From: Owenia fusiformis
Lineage: Eukaryota; Annelida; Polychaeta; Sabellida; Oweniidae
DNA length: 64,000 bases
Direction: 5' to 3'
Assembly: GCA_903813345.2 (NCBI GenBank)
Contig: CAIIXF020000005.1
Coordinates: 36,523,375-36,587,374 of the forward strand
Positions 1-13,312 of this stretch are shown here, in pieces. The number at the start of each line of letters is the position of its first letter. The stretch's first letter is position 1. The notes under the pieces are model-generated. The model made no database searches, was not told the origin of the DNA, and saw only the letters and a program-made list of their open reading frames with translations. Both the position numbers and the translations under genes were made by a program.

Positions 1-3000
1 TTCATGCCTTTTTCACATATTTCTCTCTAAAATTTGAATAAGAATCTTGGTTTTCTTTCAATTTCTTTCTTTAAACTACACAGTTTTAACATAACCTTTG
101 GTTTTTATTCCACACCAAATCTCCTTTTTGACTTTCGAGCACACAACCGTCTTGAACTTTACAAAAGGTTAATACAGATTTGTATAAGATAGATAACCTC
201 TGTTTTACTTTGATATTATTTTTATTTGGTATATTATACTATTTTTGGCCATGAATGCATCAGTTATGACTTGGAAAGGATGCAGTCTGAACTCAAGATA
301 GTGATATCTCATATCTCGTGTAATGAAACTCGATCATAAATTTTTATGATGGTTTTCTAAATACGTTAAAACTGTAAACTTTTGTTGGTATTCCACTCGG
401 GGAATCCTTCCACAGTAAAACAAACCATGCGACGAAGCCAATAATGTCGATAAGAATTCTTATTAATATTAAAGTTTATTTCTGAATTAACCGCAAGTTT
501 AATAATGTCAAATAGTTACCATGGTAACTAAAATTGATTTCCGGTTGTGCCACGGATTACATAAATAAAATAGATCCGTATAAGATAAGATTAATTCGTT
601 ACTTTTTCTTTATAAAATCGTACAAAATTTCATGGCTCAATTCATTCATGCCGATGCAAGTGACATACTCAAAAGTTATATTTCATTTTCATTTCTTATC
701 TAAATATAATAAGCAGTATTATCAATGCTTTCAATTATAGGAACAAATATTCAGGTGCCTTATTAATCAACAGTGATTGACAACCAGGTAGATTCTCAGG
801 TATAAGCCGTGTTACTTAATCAAGGTGTCATAGAAATGGGACTATAGCTTGCGAAGATGAAGACAGGCTATCGTTAACGTTGGGTATTTCAAAAAGACAT
901 GTATGCGTATATGATTGATATTATCTATGCTTTAGTATGTGATGTAGCACTTTGTAAAACATCTACCATGCGAAAGGATTTCATTTTTGTATTTATTCCA
1001 GTCTCTATATTTAGAATTTGAATAGAATATCTGGTATCTTATTGTACTTAAAGATATCAGCCTTGTCCATGTTTACTTTATTCCTTGATTGGTTCTCTAG
1101 TTTTTTCTGTATCATAACTGTGTAATGTGTGTTCTGTGGTATTTTCTGCACAGTCTGTCTGATATGTTATCATAATACTAAATAACCTAATGTAAAACAA
1201 TCATTCAACTAAATATGCTTCATATCACTTTAATATGTTGTGAATATCATTAGAAAAACCACCAACGAGATCCCCTAGTAAGAATATCATTTTTTGTAGC
1301 TTATAGGATTTTTAGTGGACTTTAGAGAGGAGAAAAATTAGACATATCCAGAACCTACCCGAATACAGTTTCTAAAAAATCAACTCCTTGGTAAAATGTT
1401 ATAATAGAAAGAACACCTAGAGGTATAGCTGAACTGGTACATGTAAAACGATTCTAACCCAAACAGACACCAGACCTATAAAGTTTACATTGTAATTTTT
1501 CTCTAAAATCTCATTTGTTTGAAGTGTTGGTAAAGTTGTCTCTACCACAATGGTTAACCCAAAGTCAATTGTGATCCAGGGGCAATGGAACTAACTGTGC
1601 CCTCTAACCACAAAGTGGCCCAATGTTTGACCTTTTTACCCCACTTAATCTATTTTGAGTACACTACTGACATTTTTGTTGATGTTGACGTGAGATTGAT
1701 ACCAGGAGGTTTTGACAATGGCCCATGTTTTACATGACAGAGGTTTGGTTGGTATTCTTTCTTGTAAGGATTTGAGAATGGAGTATTTGCAAGTAAGCCA
1801 GAAGACTGGTATAATCATAGAATCAGTTCATTCCAGTGCATAGTCTTGTATCTGAGTTTAAAGAGATGAAGGCCATAACACAATGGCCTTATGCCAGACT
1901 ATCTGCTTTGCCCCTTATATTAAAGGTTTCTTTGACAAGGCTCGACATACCAGTATGAATCGTTGTTTGCCGGTTTTGAGGTCTTACAAAAATGTCCAAT
2001 CACTTCCATCTCTCTACTAGACACCCATCATCTAAACCATACCAGAATTGCCAGTCCAGTTGTTTTAGGAACCTAAGATATCAGCTACAGAGGGGTCTCA
2101 TATCTATTACACACAAAAATGGCACTCGTTTATTCATTTCACTCTATATTTTGTTTCCTAGTTTTTATGGGCTGGTATGTTGTAAGAAATATGTTGGGAT
2201 AGTTTTACCCATCAAATTATTTTGAAGTGTAATGTTTGTTTGCTTATTTTCTCTTCATGAGATCTGAATTGAACACTTGATTTCTCACATTTTAGATCAA
2301 TTTTGTTCTGTTCTTGCAAATATGGTTTTCTTACTTGAATATAAGTTATGCATGTTATGATATTTAATTAATGGGTTGGCAAGTCATACTGTCCTATGTC
2401 ACGATGTAATGCTGTTCCACTTGTAAAGAGAATTTTGTGGCTTTTTTCAATGAATTTTGTTGTTGTTGCACCGGCATTTATGTAGCGCAGCTGCATTAAC
2501 TCACAGATCGGAAAATATGACACTGGCTGAGCATTAAAAGCAATAAAATGGGTTTTCTATTAAAGGTAGTGTATATATAAAAGAGGAAACCTTTTTGAAA
2601 ATGTGTTGCGGGTTTGCAGTATTTCTGTATGAAAATAGTGTTAATGTAACCCAGGCCCAGGTGTTGGCATCTAAAGTTCACCTGAAGTATCATGACAGTC
2701 TTGTTTTGCCTTTTAAAATACAGTCAAAAAGAGGAATTAGCTAGAAATGAAGGTATCGGGGACCAGCGTGACTATCTGAATTATATACCAATCCCAGAAA
2801 CCCATTCACTTTGTTGAGAATTTTGGGAATTATTTTGAAATGTGTGTAACGTGAATGAAATGATATCTGTTTATATGTTTTCATCTTACAGTTGCTACAA
2901 TTTTGTAACATTTCTCGAACTTTAGCATACTGTGAGCACTTGCGTATCCTGAACTGTAAAAACAAGCTAAAAATATTTCCAGATCCCATCTCTAAAAAAC

Positions 3001-5350
3001 TTTGGTGAACTCAGAAGGAGGATGATGTTCTTAATCAATTTGTGTGATTCCAATAAAAATGAATGTATTGTTATTGTGTGTTTGGTTCGCGAACCTCAAA
3101 TGTGCAAGAACGTGTAAATAAAAATATTGGGATATCATTATCAATTTCATGAATCTAACCCTACTGAGTCACAAAAAATATCTGCTGAGATGTTATCTAG
3201 GGGTAGAAAGTTTTGAGGTGTTACCGCGGATTAGCATGTCATCCCTTGACAGCTGCACGTCAAGATCAAAACCAATCTCTCCTAGAAGTTAACTATTTTT
3301 TAAACGCTTTAAATCGATCCCTCGGTACGAGAAAAACAATAAATCTAGCCACATATAATTTATCTGTTTTTGGCATCGGACATTTTCCCTATTTATAGTC
3401 GTGGAATTTCCATATTTTTAATTTGATGGGCATTGAGGCCTCTCATAAAGGATAGAGCTTTGACAGGCTAGGAAATGCCTAAACATGCAGATTTGTATGC
3501 TATAAAAAATATACCAGGCCTTTCGTTCACCTATCATAGACCGAAGGATTCTACAAGATTCCATGATGAAACCTATACATCTAGACAGTTTGTGGTTAAG
3601 TGGTGTTATCATTGAGCATAGCAGAGATTTATTAATATTTCAATTATAGTATTTCACTTATCTCTGTATTCATTGATAAGTGATATTAGCTAGATTTGTA
3701 GGAGCCTTTACACAAGTCTACACCTGTCATTGTTGATTTTCTCAAATTCATCACTAAAAATGACCTAAAGAGAAGGGCCAGTTGGAATTTCATCACAATT
3801 TAGTTTTCACTTTATTTCTGTTAAGTTTTTTATGATTATTCCCGTGGTTTTCACTGTATTTCACTTGTTAAGACATGAAATGAGAGGGATGGAAGTGATA
3901 GATTCAATATTGACTATAATTATCCTCTTAGATGCCACAGAACTCCAGAATTACCTGAAAATAGAGAGACACGTTTCCAATTATGAAACAAAGAGAAAAA
4001 TAGTGCAAAAAGCAAGGAATAACCTAAACTTGCATATTCATATGGAGGAAGATTGTATGCTATGACGAATATATTTAAAAAGTAACGGAATTGTACCATT
4101 TCCTTGATCCTTTGAAGAATTAAAAAATGCCTGATCAATCATGTGCTAATGGACCATGCATTTTATGGTATAATTCTCATTTGTGTTAATCCTTCAAGTA
4201 TATGATAAATGGTCATAAAAAATAATGAATATTGTTCAGTATTGAGTCACTTTGAGCACCAAATGAAGCATATGTTATCAACACTGGTTTTTTATGTCTT
4301 CGAAAATGAGATAATTAGAAAAGAAAAAATGGTGTATTTAATCATTACAAGTCATACTTACTAATTTGCTTAAATTTGAGTTTTGATTTCAGTCAATGAG
4401 CTATTGTCATTTTTGTCCTGTCTGCATGTCAAGTACTTGTTTTAAGGGAGGGGGTGAGTTTGTAAGAAAGTCTGTGTAGTTTGTTATATTTAAGTTTAGA
4501 CATATTGCCACGCTAATTTAGGGGCTAGCATTTGGGGAATTGAATATTTAGGTGGCGACACTCTTTTGGTATTTGAAATGGTAATTTTTAGGACGTGTCC
4601 CTATTAATTGAGTCATATCTGATGAAGGATTGGCAAATGAAACAGAAAAATACAATGACTAATGGGATATAATAAATGTCTTTCATAAGGCGACTTTCCA
4701 GTTCTGTCAAATAAAGATGAATAATATACTAAAGGATCTTGATATGATCTTAAAGAATTATCTGGGGCCTCGTTGGAATCATTCAAGCACCCAGTTCTTA
4801 AATATTTTTATTTTTGTTCCTTTCTCTGTAATGTTTGAAAGAAATGTCAGATTTGCTTGCATTTTTATATAAATTGGGAACTTCATTCCATACTTTGATT
4901 GTTTGATTCTCGTGAATTTCTTTTTTATCTTTTCTGCATTTTAAACTGTGATCCCTTTGGTGTTTCATTTGGGGGAGCAATTCATGGGTGAAAATATCAT
5001 GTGCTTTTAAAGGCCATATGGAAATGAGGTCAGTTTTCGATGATTTTTCATCCTGAAATATGGTCAGTTTTTTGGGGTCAATTTTTTTGACATTTATGTC
5101 TTGAGTAATAATGAGAGAGGACAGAGTACAGCATTAAATTCTGTTTACTCAAAAGTTGTATCATTAGTTTTTTAGACATGACAAAATGTGTTTGCGTTAA
5201 CAATTTCAAATCTGAACTGGAGACGTGCTAATCCCCAAATGACACTATGCAAATTGTAAACTATTTTAAAAAGATGTGAACTTTTTCATAATGATTATCA
5301 ATAAATAAATGGCACATATTGAACAATACCACCTATGTATGGTCTAAAGT

Positions 5351-5375
5351 ACGAGGGCTGATCAAAGAGTAATGG
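5351..5375 (+). mobile_element. Mariner-like terminal sequence (remnant)
   Basis: The sequence TACGAGGGCTGATCAAAGAG resembles the outer end of mariner inverted repeats (TACGAGGG..GATCAAAAAGT type). No matching inverted end or transposase was seen nearby, so this is a solo end or a degraded copy. Confidence 0.35.
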
Positions 5376-7803
5376 ATAGGGATGGATATATCATTCGAGC
5401 TGAAGGGTCCATGTATTTTCTTTATTTCTCCCCGAAATAATACAAAAATGCTTTTTGGTACATCTCTGAATAAATCTGTATTCTTTTATTCAAAATTAAA
5501 AATGTAATAATTATTTAATTATATAGCGACTTAATTTTCTTGCTGAACTTTATGATTTTCACATCCCCACTTTATTTTGATGCCGTGACTAATTTAATTT
5601 GCAAGATAAATTGAAGGATTATGGATGCATCCCTTTTTAGGGCACTTTGGACTTAATTAAAGCTTTTTCATTCATTTGGATTAAATCAGATCCCCAGGCA
5701 AACATATATTATGTTATTATCTCTAAATATTGGTAATGGGCTTCATCTAACTAATAAGATATTATGTCGAGGATTATAAGTACAGTTTGTTATTTGTAAA
5801 AATTTTATTGGGTCTACTTTGAACATGCGTGTCCATAATAAGAACAATACTGAATAAAAATCATTGTACTAGTTTTATGAGTATCTTAATTGTTTTTTGA
5901 GCATAAAAGATTCACAGATTTAATAGATAACAATTTAATATTTACACAGCTTCAAAATTCAACCACGTGTCTGTTGTGGTCAAAAGATATGAAACATAAA
6001 AATAACAACATAAAAATTGATAGCTATAATTTTCTTTTATGAACGCTTTAGAGATGATTTTGCACATCTGGGTTTTTCCAGAAATTACTCCTATCTTTTC
6101 GCTGTTATTAGTTATTTTCTAAGGTTATTACTTCTAATCAGATGTATTAATTGCATTTCTTTGTGTATATGTCATGTATGTTTTCATAAATCCTAATGAC
6201 TTTTAATTCATACGAAGAAATTGTCAGCTATTATCTATGTTGATTAAATATATTGAATGAGTGACGTGCTCAGGGCTCGTGTCCTTTATTGTCTTTGTGT
6301 TGTCCGGCATGGTCTAGGTTCTTTGTCGATGTTAAAACATATTTTTGTACTTTACAAAGATGTTTTGACTATCAGGTTTCAGGAAAGAAATCTTAAATAA
6401 AGGAAGATATTAAGTTACCTAATTTGCATGGGATTTAATTCAGAGGTCTTGGGGTTGCCATGCTTGATTGGATGTAGTTAATCATGTGATAGCACCAGGA
6501 ATTATGGGCCCTTTGTCAAAGAGGGTCAGTTGAATGGTCAATGACAATAGAAACATATCAATTTCTTATTGGCATTTAAACAATTGATGTCATATTCAGA
6601 AAGAATGAAATTATTTTGTTCAGTAATTTTGTATGTTAAACATCCATATAAGAATTGACTTTCAATTACATATACTTTTGGACTGCATATAAATATAGAT
6701 ATTCAATTCATTCTTCTGGCTCATGACTTCAAGATCCAGAATGCGAATTCTGTATTTAGTCATCTTTGTATTCGTTTCAAAGGGATTTAGTACACTGTAT
6801 GTCCTTACCCCTCCCCAGGGCATGCTGATTTTGTATTTTTCACCTTATGCACTTCATGAAATCTATTTTAACCTATCAATAACACTTAACAGTTTATTAC
6901 ACAAAATAAGACTGAAAATAACAGAATTGACATGCTATGAAAAAAATATACAAAGCATTACATGTGGTCATATGAATAGAAGTATGAAAAATTGATATTA
7001 TGTTATTATGGGAGAAAATAAAATAACCATTAACAGATTGCTATGACAAGCAAGTAATATTGCACTTCACGAGCAGATGTCTCAGAGAGGTGAAATCAAT
7101 TAAATATTCTCATTAAAATTTAAATCATTAAAATTACAAAATCGTAACACATACTGTACATTTTTGAGCTGATATGTGATATTAGTCATAACTGAAAATC
7201 AGTTTTTGGCATCTGTTATTTTTAAGGTTACCAAAATATTTTTGTTATATGTCTAATGTGGTGACTTATAAAATGTTCAACAGTGAAATATTTATTCAAA
7301 GAATTTGGTGATTTTCATCCAAATTTTGATATAGATTTCAACACCCACTTCAAGTGCCATGAGAGCAAATACGAAATCCTGCTAAGTATATTATAACATA
7401 ACACATCAATTATGAAAACATAGATTAACTTGTACTTTTCAATCGCCAAAAGTGCTGTAGATTTAGTGTCACAGATTTACCACATTTTTGATAAAACAAT
7501 CCACAAATTGTACTCTTTCAACTCCTAGTTCAAATATATATTTTTTGATATCAGTCATTTTTGTGGTTTCCTTATTTTCATGGTTAATTTTTTTGATTTA
7601 TCTCAGAATTGATGAGATTATGTATTGGTGTTAAACAAACATATATTTATATATAAAACCACTCAATAGACTTTCCCCTGTATAGTTCTCTCCTAAACTG
7701 GCCCTGGATGCACATATCGACAATTGTGAAACATATATAGTGAAAATGATGAATAACAAGCAACAAGCAGTTTAAATTTGAAAATAAATGTAACATAGTA
7801 ACT

Positions 7804-8289
7804 TTGAAAGGAAAAAGAAAACATAACAAGGACTTGGCCATTGATGATATGATGATAACAGATGATAACATGTGGCTGAAGCTCAAAGAAGTGGATGATG
7901 ATGATGTAAAAGTTGTTGTTGTTGATGGAGAATATGAAAGTGATAGCACGGATAATAACACAAAGACAGACTCTGAATCTGAAATTGAAGTCTTAAAAGA
8001 TGAAGTAAAACGCCTTCTCAGGCTCAATTTAGACATTTCGAACATCTCTTTGGCAACAAACAATTTGTCTGTAGCAATAGAAGATGTTACTATGGCAACA
8101 GAACAGGATTGTACTATGACAGATGAACATGTTAGTTCAACAGATAAACTTGGAATTGAAGAGAATGATTCAGAAGATTCAGATTGTGATACACATTGTG
8201 AATGCATGATAACAACACCACAGATCCAAGCCATGGTGAATCTTTTGCACCATCTATTTAACTTTTTGGCATTATTAGAACATTGCTAA
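7804..8289 (+). CDS. Hypothetical acidic open frame, function unknown
   Basis: An open frame of about 160 residues with no ATG at its start (the first in-frame candidate is TTG); it is open back to an in-frame TGA at 7750. The product is rich in Asp, Glu, Ser and Thr, with runs such as VDDDDVKVVVVDGEYESDS, and has a short segment (ESEIEVLKDEVKRLLRL) that could be a coiled coil. It precedes the prickle PET exon on the same strand, so it could be an alternative upstream exon. However, no convincing splice acceptor precedes it, and its end does not give the motif expected before the PET exon. The opposite strand is also open over most of it. Probably a chance or transposon-derived frame. Confidence 0.22.
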   Translation: MKGKRKHNKDLAIDDMMITDDNMWLKLKEVDDDDVKVVVVDGEYESDSTDNNTKTDSESEIEVLKDEVKRLLRLNLDISNISLATNNLSVAIEDVTMATEQDCTMTDEHVSSTDKLGIEENDSEDSDCDTHCECMITTPQIQAMVNLLHHLFNFLALLEHC

Positions 8290-8535
8290 AAAGTAGAAAT
8301 GCATAATCACAAAAGCACAAGTTGTTCATATTATTATCATTTTTAAATATTTTGTTGATCGAAACAAGCCAAAAGAACAAGTAAGAACTGACGCAAAGAT
8401 ACACCAAATTATCTCTCTCCATCAGCATTGTAGTGTCACCCATCTTACCACACTGTCATATTTCACTCATACTTTTCTAGGTATGCAAACTTTACCATAT
8501 TTACCTGTATTCAATTGTTATTCCTATATTTCCAG

Positions 8536-8787
8536 GTTCACCAGTATTTCAGTGCTCTACCGGAGGGTAAAGTACCAGCGTTAAACAGTGCCGGGGAAAA
8601 GTACCGCATCAAACAGTTACTACAGCAACTGCCTCCCCATGACAACGAGCACAGATATTGTCATAGCTTGAATGATGAAGAGAAGAAAGAGCTGCGACTT
8701 TTCAGCACCCGCAGGAAGAAAGAGGCCCTGGGGCGGGGAAGTGTACGTCCACTGCCTCTGACCATGCAAGGAAGCATCTGTGAACAG
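8536..8787 (+). CDS. prickle: prickle exon: PET domain, second half
   Basis: Acceptor TTTCCAG at 8529-8535, donor GTAAAT at 8788. The 84 codons run from [14 protein letters not shown] to SICEQ. The exon ends on the CEQ that supplies the first zinc-binding Cys of LIM1, the same junction as in vertebrate Prickle as I recall it. Phase 0 at both ends. Confidence 0.95.
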
Positions 8788-11700
8788 GTAAATTCCCATG
8801 TCTTATTCATAATAATCATTTGCATATTTATAGATAAAATAAGGGGGAACTTGACATGTTAAGTTCTTCATTGTGGATTTTTGGGGAAAATGTGTTTTAT
8901 GGGAACTTTTTAGGGGAATATCCAAATTGAATGGGGACTTATTTTAGGGTAATATCTATAGCAGAAAGTGAATGTGTTGTGTTTGCATGTCCTTTCTTTA
9001 GAAAGTAAATAAATACATTGAAAGATCTTATCACCATGATTGTTATTATAAAAATATTCAAGGACTCTTCTGATTTTATTTGAAAATATCTATTCAAATG
9101 CTACTTTCAAAATTGAAATGAAATTTACAAATTGAACGCAGTAATCACAAGAAAAACATGTTTTGTTGACAGTACCAATAATATGTGTAAACATTTCTTA
9201 AATAACCACTTGAATCTTTGTCTGTAATACTAGTATTTATTGAAGCCCCAGCGTGAAGCGAACTTTCAAAGCATCTTACATTGGTTTCAATGTTCTGTTT
9301 ATACTGTGAAGTGTTTAAGGTGGTTTGTAAAACATGGTCTCAATGGGGGAAAGTAGCTACATATAATTGCTTCGTGTCACCTTAACATGAACTTAGGTGA
9401 TGCTTATTGATTGAATCCTCCCCCCCCCATTCTATGTTGTGAATGGTTAGAGTATCTTTACAATTCTAGTTTATTATATTGTTCTATGGGAAGATACAAT
9501 TTACTTTAACAAGTTTGAAACATTTTGAATTGTTTGCATAATTGAGATTGTTTGTTTTGAGTTGTTTTGCAAACTGACAAATTGTTTGTAACTTTTATGC
9601 TTATCAAAAAAGAGAAAACATCAGAACACATCCGGGAAAACATGCAGGAAGTTTGTAGCAAACATTCCAAACAGTTTGCAAACAGCTCAGTGTCAAACAC
9701 ACGGCAAACATTTTCACTTTTTGTATACATGACTTTACATTACATATATATGTTAGTTGTCTTTGATAACACATAAACATTCAGACTTAATACGCATTCA
9801 TTATATGTCTTGAAAACTAACATCAACATTTTCTGGTGACAAAGTATAGAATATCATTTTTCAAATAAACAATGAAAATTTGACCTCAGTAAATATTCTG
9901 GAGATTAGTAGTTTAGATTAAAAAGGGAATTCATGTACAGTACATGCGTCTAATGTCAGCTACATTATAATGAATGCCATAAATGGATGTAATTAGTCGC
10001 AGCAAGTAATCTAGCTAGTGGAAAATCTACGGAGAGTGTCATTTGGTGTTCGAGGAATATTACAAAAATCAATATTTATCATACCCGTGTCTCTGATCAG
10101 TAGAAAAAATTGTAAATGCATACAAAGTGCTTGATACACGTGGCTGTGTATATATAACTGAAAGATGACATTGGAGATTATACTTGAAATCCTCAGAGAG
10201 TTTAACCATTTAAACATTAATTAAAACTTAAATTGTAAAAAGTTGAAAGGTCTATGGTAGTCCTATTCTCTATGAATGCAGAACATGAAATAAGGGTCAT
10301 ACAAAGAAAAATACTATTCATTTGTAGATATTAAAAACAGGTAAATAAAAAAATTATTTAGTCAAATATCAATGTGTTACTATTTTGTAAATAATCAATA
10401 TTTTGGAAAAAGTATAGACATCAGGAATATGTATTGAAAGACAATGAAGAAAGAAGGTTTATAATGTGTAATTTTGGGATGACAAATATGTGATTCAGTA
10501 TACATTATACACTTCCTAGTAAGAGTATATATAATATATAATAATATATACACATTTTTATATTTTCAGTGTGGAGATACAATCCGTGGAGGTGATTTGG
10601 CAGTTTTCGCAGCGAGAGCAGGCCACGATACATGTTGGCACCCGGCGTGTTTCCTCTGCAGCACTTGTGACGAACTTCTCGTGGACCTCATCTATTTCTA
10701 TAAGGACGCTAAAATTTACTGCGGCCGTCATCACGCTGAGCTTCTGAAGCCTCGTTGTGGGGCATGTGACGAGGTAAGATTTTTTTTTTAAATTTTTTTA
10801 TTTCAAAGAAAAAACATGTTTAAATACTCTAAAATAAAACTCATGATATTCATCATTCAATGGGACATTGATTTTTTTTTTATTTTGTTTTATAACAAAC
10901 ATACTGTAATGAAATACTAATACATCGCTAGAGAATGCAACTTTATGGTTTCATTTTAAGTAGCAAGAAAAACATAATGAAGTTGAATAATTAAAAGAAG
11001 TATGAATGATACAGGAATAATCATATCAACTTTATTGGACTTCTTTTTATAGAGTTAAAGTTTGGTTGCTTTAATCAATAGTCCAACATTATAATTGGCT
11101 CTATATAATAAAGTTTTTATTTCCATTTGATGATTGGCCAGGATAGTCCAGCCATTTCTGCCCAGTATTTGATTGCAACTTTTATTGCATTCCTGGCATT
11201 CCTGCAAATTGGCAGATTTATCCCTTTAACATGTGATGCGTCTGATGTATTTATCAATTATCCAAACATTAAGATATGTATCTATCAAATCCAATTGAAT
11301 GAGTGTTATGTATTTGAATTCCTATTCCCAGTAATTTCTGTTGATGTATCTATGAGAAAAATGCAAGCTCTTCTGGTGGGAATTGAACCCACGACCTCTC
11401 TGTTTTACACAAATTTATGCCTTTGTTTCTGTCTTTCCAGATCATATTTGCCGATGAATGCACTGAAGCTGAAGGACGGAGCTGGCATATGAAGCATTTC
11501 TGTTGCTTCGAATGTGACCGTCAATTAGGTGGACAGCGTTACATTATGCGAGAGGGGCGTCCTTACTGTACCATTTGCTTCGAGACTATGTATGCTGAAT
11601 ATTGCGATTGTTGTGGAGAACACATCAAAGTGGATGAAGGACAAATGACCCATGAAGGTCAACACTGGCACGCATCTGATGACTGCTTTAAGTGTTACTG

Positions 11701-13312
11701 TTGTAAGAAGGCCTTATTAGGACAGCCTTTCTTACCCAAACATGGAGTTATTTATTGTTCGACAGAATGTAGCCGAGGTGAGGCGAAATTAGATGATAGC
11801 GCAACTGGCGGCTCAATCCAGAATGTTGACTCCTCATCTGGCTCCCAAATTGGGGATACTTATCGTCTTAGCAATGTAAACAGCAACAATCATAGCTATG
11901 CAAATCTGACAAACATTGGTTATGACACCCATACGATCGATAGCCAGGACCCAAAGAATGGATACAACAGTGGGAGCACAGTGAATAGTGCTGGGTACCA
12001 TAGTGACACTGGTTCAAATAAATCTGGTTACAATCATAAGCTCTCTGGCTATAACAGTGACAATGGTTCAAACAAGTCTGGATTCATACATAAGGCAATC
12101 CCATACAGAGGGGATGGTAATGCTATCCTAAATGACTCATACAGGACAAATAACATCGCCAATACCAGTGCATTTAGTGATACTGGATCAAATAAATCTG
12201 GTTTCAATCGAAGTGAGAGTAGTTCACGACGGTCAGCTCAGAGTGTGAGCTACAACGCCAGCGATAGTGGTTCAAATAAATCAAGTGCCTATGGAGCCCC
12301 AATGGGGTACAATAATCAGTTACCCCCTCTGCCCAGAATTGAGGACATTTACAAGGATTGCCAGGTGAAAATTAAGGAGAGCGGGGTTCAAACTGCTCGG
12401 CCTAGTCCCCCAACTATACCAAACCCTCCCCCTCCCCAGCACCCTCCCCCACCAGAGGAGGCAATAACAAGGGCAAAAAGTCAAAGTCGGGAGCCACTCA
12501 ACTTATGCAATGAGGAATTTGATGGCTATTTAGAATACGATAATGAAAAATATGACCCCAGGGGGCGCCGGGGGTCTCGTAGTTCCATGCCGGACTTATC
12601 CCGCGATATGCCACAAACACCTCAAATGGGAGTACTCAAAACATGTCTGAGTAAAAACCGACCAAAAAACAGTTCAGACAAAAACTTTAATGTACGATTT
12701 GATCCTAAACAGGATCCATTCTCCACTCGGTTTGACCCCAGTGCACCTAATGGTGTTGTCTATCTTGGGGCCCTATCACCATTTAGTCAAAGGAGAGACA
12801 ATCGAGACATTAATCGGCTAAATCAGGACTTTAGTGACCAGGCACAGAGTACTATGAACCCAATTTCGCGTCCTCAAGAGGAACCACAAGCCAAAGGAGG
12901 TAAGGGTACCTACCCACGTAGCCAGAGCTACACAGGACACCCTGCACTAGATGCAATATTCGGAAGTGGACAATTTAACTTACAACAACCATATAAAAGT
13001 CACCGCCAATCCCATAGTCAGGCAATACACCAAAGGGGAGCGGAGTCTGATGTTGGCGTTCGTCACAACATAGACCGCTATGCCCATGGCCACAGGGAGG
13101 TCCAATCAGATCGCTGTAGCACATGTTCTAGCTCCAGTGACGATGATGACGATTACTTCCTAGATGGAAGACCCCCTAGAATAACATTTGTAGATGATTA
13201 TGGTCCAATGCACCGTGCAAGGAGTCTCCCACCATCTTCTAACTCTGTCAAGGGTGGTAGGAAAAAATTACAAAAACGAAAAAAGAAAAACAAAAACTGT
13301 CTTGTATCATAA
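8536..13312 (+). CDS. prickle: Prickle, planar cell polarity PET/LIM protein (3' part of gene, three exons)
   Basis: Exons 8536-8787, 10570-10773 and 11441-13312 join in phase 0 and give 775 residues of Prickle. Order: C-terminal part of the PET domain (residues 1-84 of the visible part), LIM1 (C at residue 82 into exon 2), LIM2 and LIM3 (start of exon 3), then a long Ser/Asn/Pro-rich tail. Prickle is a cytoplasmic core planar-cell-polarity protein that works with Van Gogh and opposes Dishevelled/Frizzled at cell borders. Diagnostic segments are [61 protein letters not shown] and AEYC. The protein ends CLVS, a CaaX box with terminal Ser that predicts farnesylation, as in vertebrate Prickle proteins. 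The N-terminus is missing: the first visible exon starts inside PET. No frameshift or stop is seen. Candidate poly(A) signals (AATAAA) lie at 13573 and near 14991. Confidence 0.96.
8788..10569 (+). other. prickle intron
   Basis: A GT..AG intron (GTAAAT to TTTTCAG) of about 1.8 kb. It is AT-rich and holds a C9 tract near 9420 and (TA)-rich DNA near 10525-10555. I see no gene or clear transposon in it. Confidence 0.8.
10570..10773 (+). CDS. prickle: prickle exon: LIM1
   Basis: Acceptor TTTTCAG at 10563-10569, donor GTAAGA at 10774. The 68 codons encode [13 protein letters not shown].., the [11 protein letters not shown] zinc ligands and [10 protein letters not shown]. The last part is the LIM1-LIM2 linker with the first CxxC of LIM2. 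Phase 0 at both ends. Confidence 0.95.
10774..11440 (+). other. prickle intron with a tRNA-like fragment
   Basis: A GT..AG intron (GTAAGA to CTTTCCAG). Apart from homopolymer A/T runs after the donor, the only recognisable item is a tRNA 3'-end-like segment near its 3' end, listed separately. Confidence 0.8.
11371..11402 (-). repeat. tRNA-derived fragment (T-arm/B-box), probably a SINE remnant
   Basis: Read on the minus strand, the segment contains GTGGGTTCAATTCCCACC, a perfect 5-bp T-stem with a GGTTCAATTCC B box. No D-arm, anticodon arm or full acceptor stem can be folded around it, so it is not a working tRNA gene. It lies about 40 bases from the exon 3 acceptor of prickle. Confidence 0.4.
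11441..13312 (+). CDS. prickle: prickle terminal exon: LIM2, LIM3, C-terminal tail, CaaX
   Basis: Acceptor GTCTTTCCAG at 11431-11440; TAA at 13310-13312. The first ~125 codons complete LIM2 ([19 protein letters not shown]) and encode LIM3 ([20 protein letters not shown] to CSTEC). The tail carries four imperfect SDxGSNKSG(Y/F) repeats (about 12000-12290), a poly-Pro stretch (12415-12455), the Prickle-typical [13 protein letters not shown] (about 12560-12600), LDAIFG, an acidic [13 protein letters not shown] segment (about 13115-13155), a basic [12 protein letters not shown] stretch and the final CLVS. The basic run just before the CaaX box is as expected for membrane targeting of a prenylated protein. 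Confidence 0.96.
   Translation: MIFADECTEAEGRSWHMKHFCCFECDRQLGGQRYIMREGRPYCTICFETMYAEYCDCCGEHIKVDEGQMTHEGQHWHASDDCFKCYCCKKALLGQPFLPKHGVIYCSTECSRGEAKLDDSATGGSIQNVDSSSGSQIGDTYRLSNVNSNNHSYANLTNIGYDTHTIDSQDPKNGYNSGSTVNSAGYHSDTGSNKSGYNHKLSGYNSDNGSNKSGFIHKAIPYRGDGNAILNDSYRTNNIANTSAFSDTGSNKSGFNRSESSSRRSAQSVSYNASDSGSNKSSAYGAPMGYNNQLPPLPRIEDIYKDCQVKIKESGVQTARPSPPTIPNPPPPQHPPPPEEAITRAKSQSREPLNLCNEEFDGYLEYDNEKYDPRGRRGSRSSMPDLSRDMPQTPQMGVLKTCLSKNRPKNSSDKNFNVRFDPKQDPFSTRFDPSAPNGVVYLGALSPFSQRRDNRDINRLNQDFSDQAQSTMNPISRPQEEPQAKGGKGTYPRSQSYTGHPALDAIFGSGQFNLQQPYKSHRQSHSQAIHQRGAESDVGVRHNIDRYAHGHREVQSDRCSTCSSSSDDDDDYFLDGRPPRITFVDDYGPMHRARSLPPSSNSVKGGRKKLQKRKKKNKNCLVS

Larger units (their letters stand above)
1..8535. 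other. Non-coding stretch upstream of the first visible prickle exon
   Basis: No exon could be supported here except one doubtful open frame (7804-8289, listed separately). The PET exon at 8536 begins in the middle of the domain, so an upstream prickle exon must exist, ending in the equivalent of the vertebrate WVPPGL..PEQ motif. I looked for that motif followed by a GT donor and did not find it, so this stretch is probably intron. A mariner-terminus-like sequence (TACGAGGGCTGATCAAAGAG) lies at 5351-5370. The rest is AT-rich and without recognisable structure. Confidence 0.55.

Noticed and set aside
3832-4065. 77-residue + strand frame
   Set aside because: AT-rich chance frame; an overlapping minus-strand frame is equally open and no splice context or homology was seen.
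7647-8234. Minus-strand open frame of 195 residues
   Set aside because: Mirror of the acidic + strand frame (Ser/Thr-rich complement of Asp/Glu codons); no splice sites or homology.
8350-8382. A short PKEQ-ending frame before a GTAAGA donor as the missing upstream prickle exon
   Set aside because: The residues before it do not resemble the expected WVPPGL motif, and there is no suitable acceptor.
11371-11402. A functional tRNA gene
   Set aside because: Only the T-arm and part of the acceptor side are present; D and anticodon arms cannot be folded.
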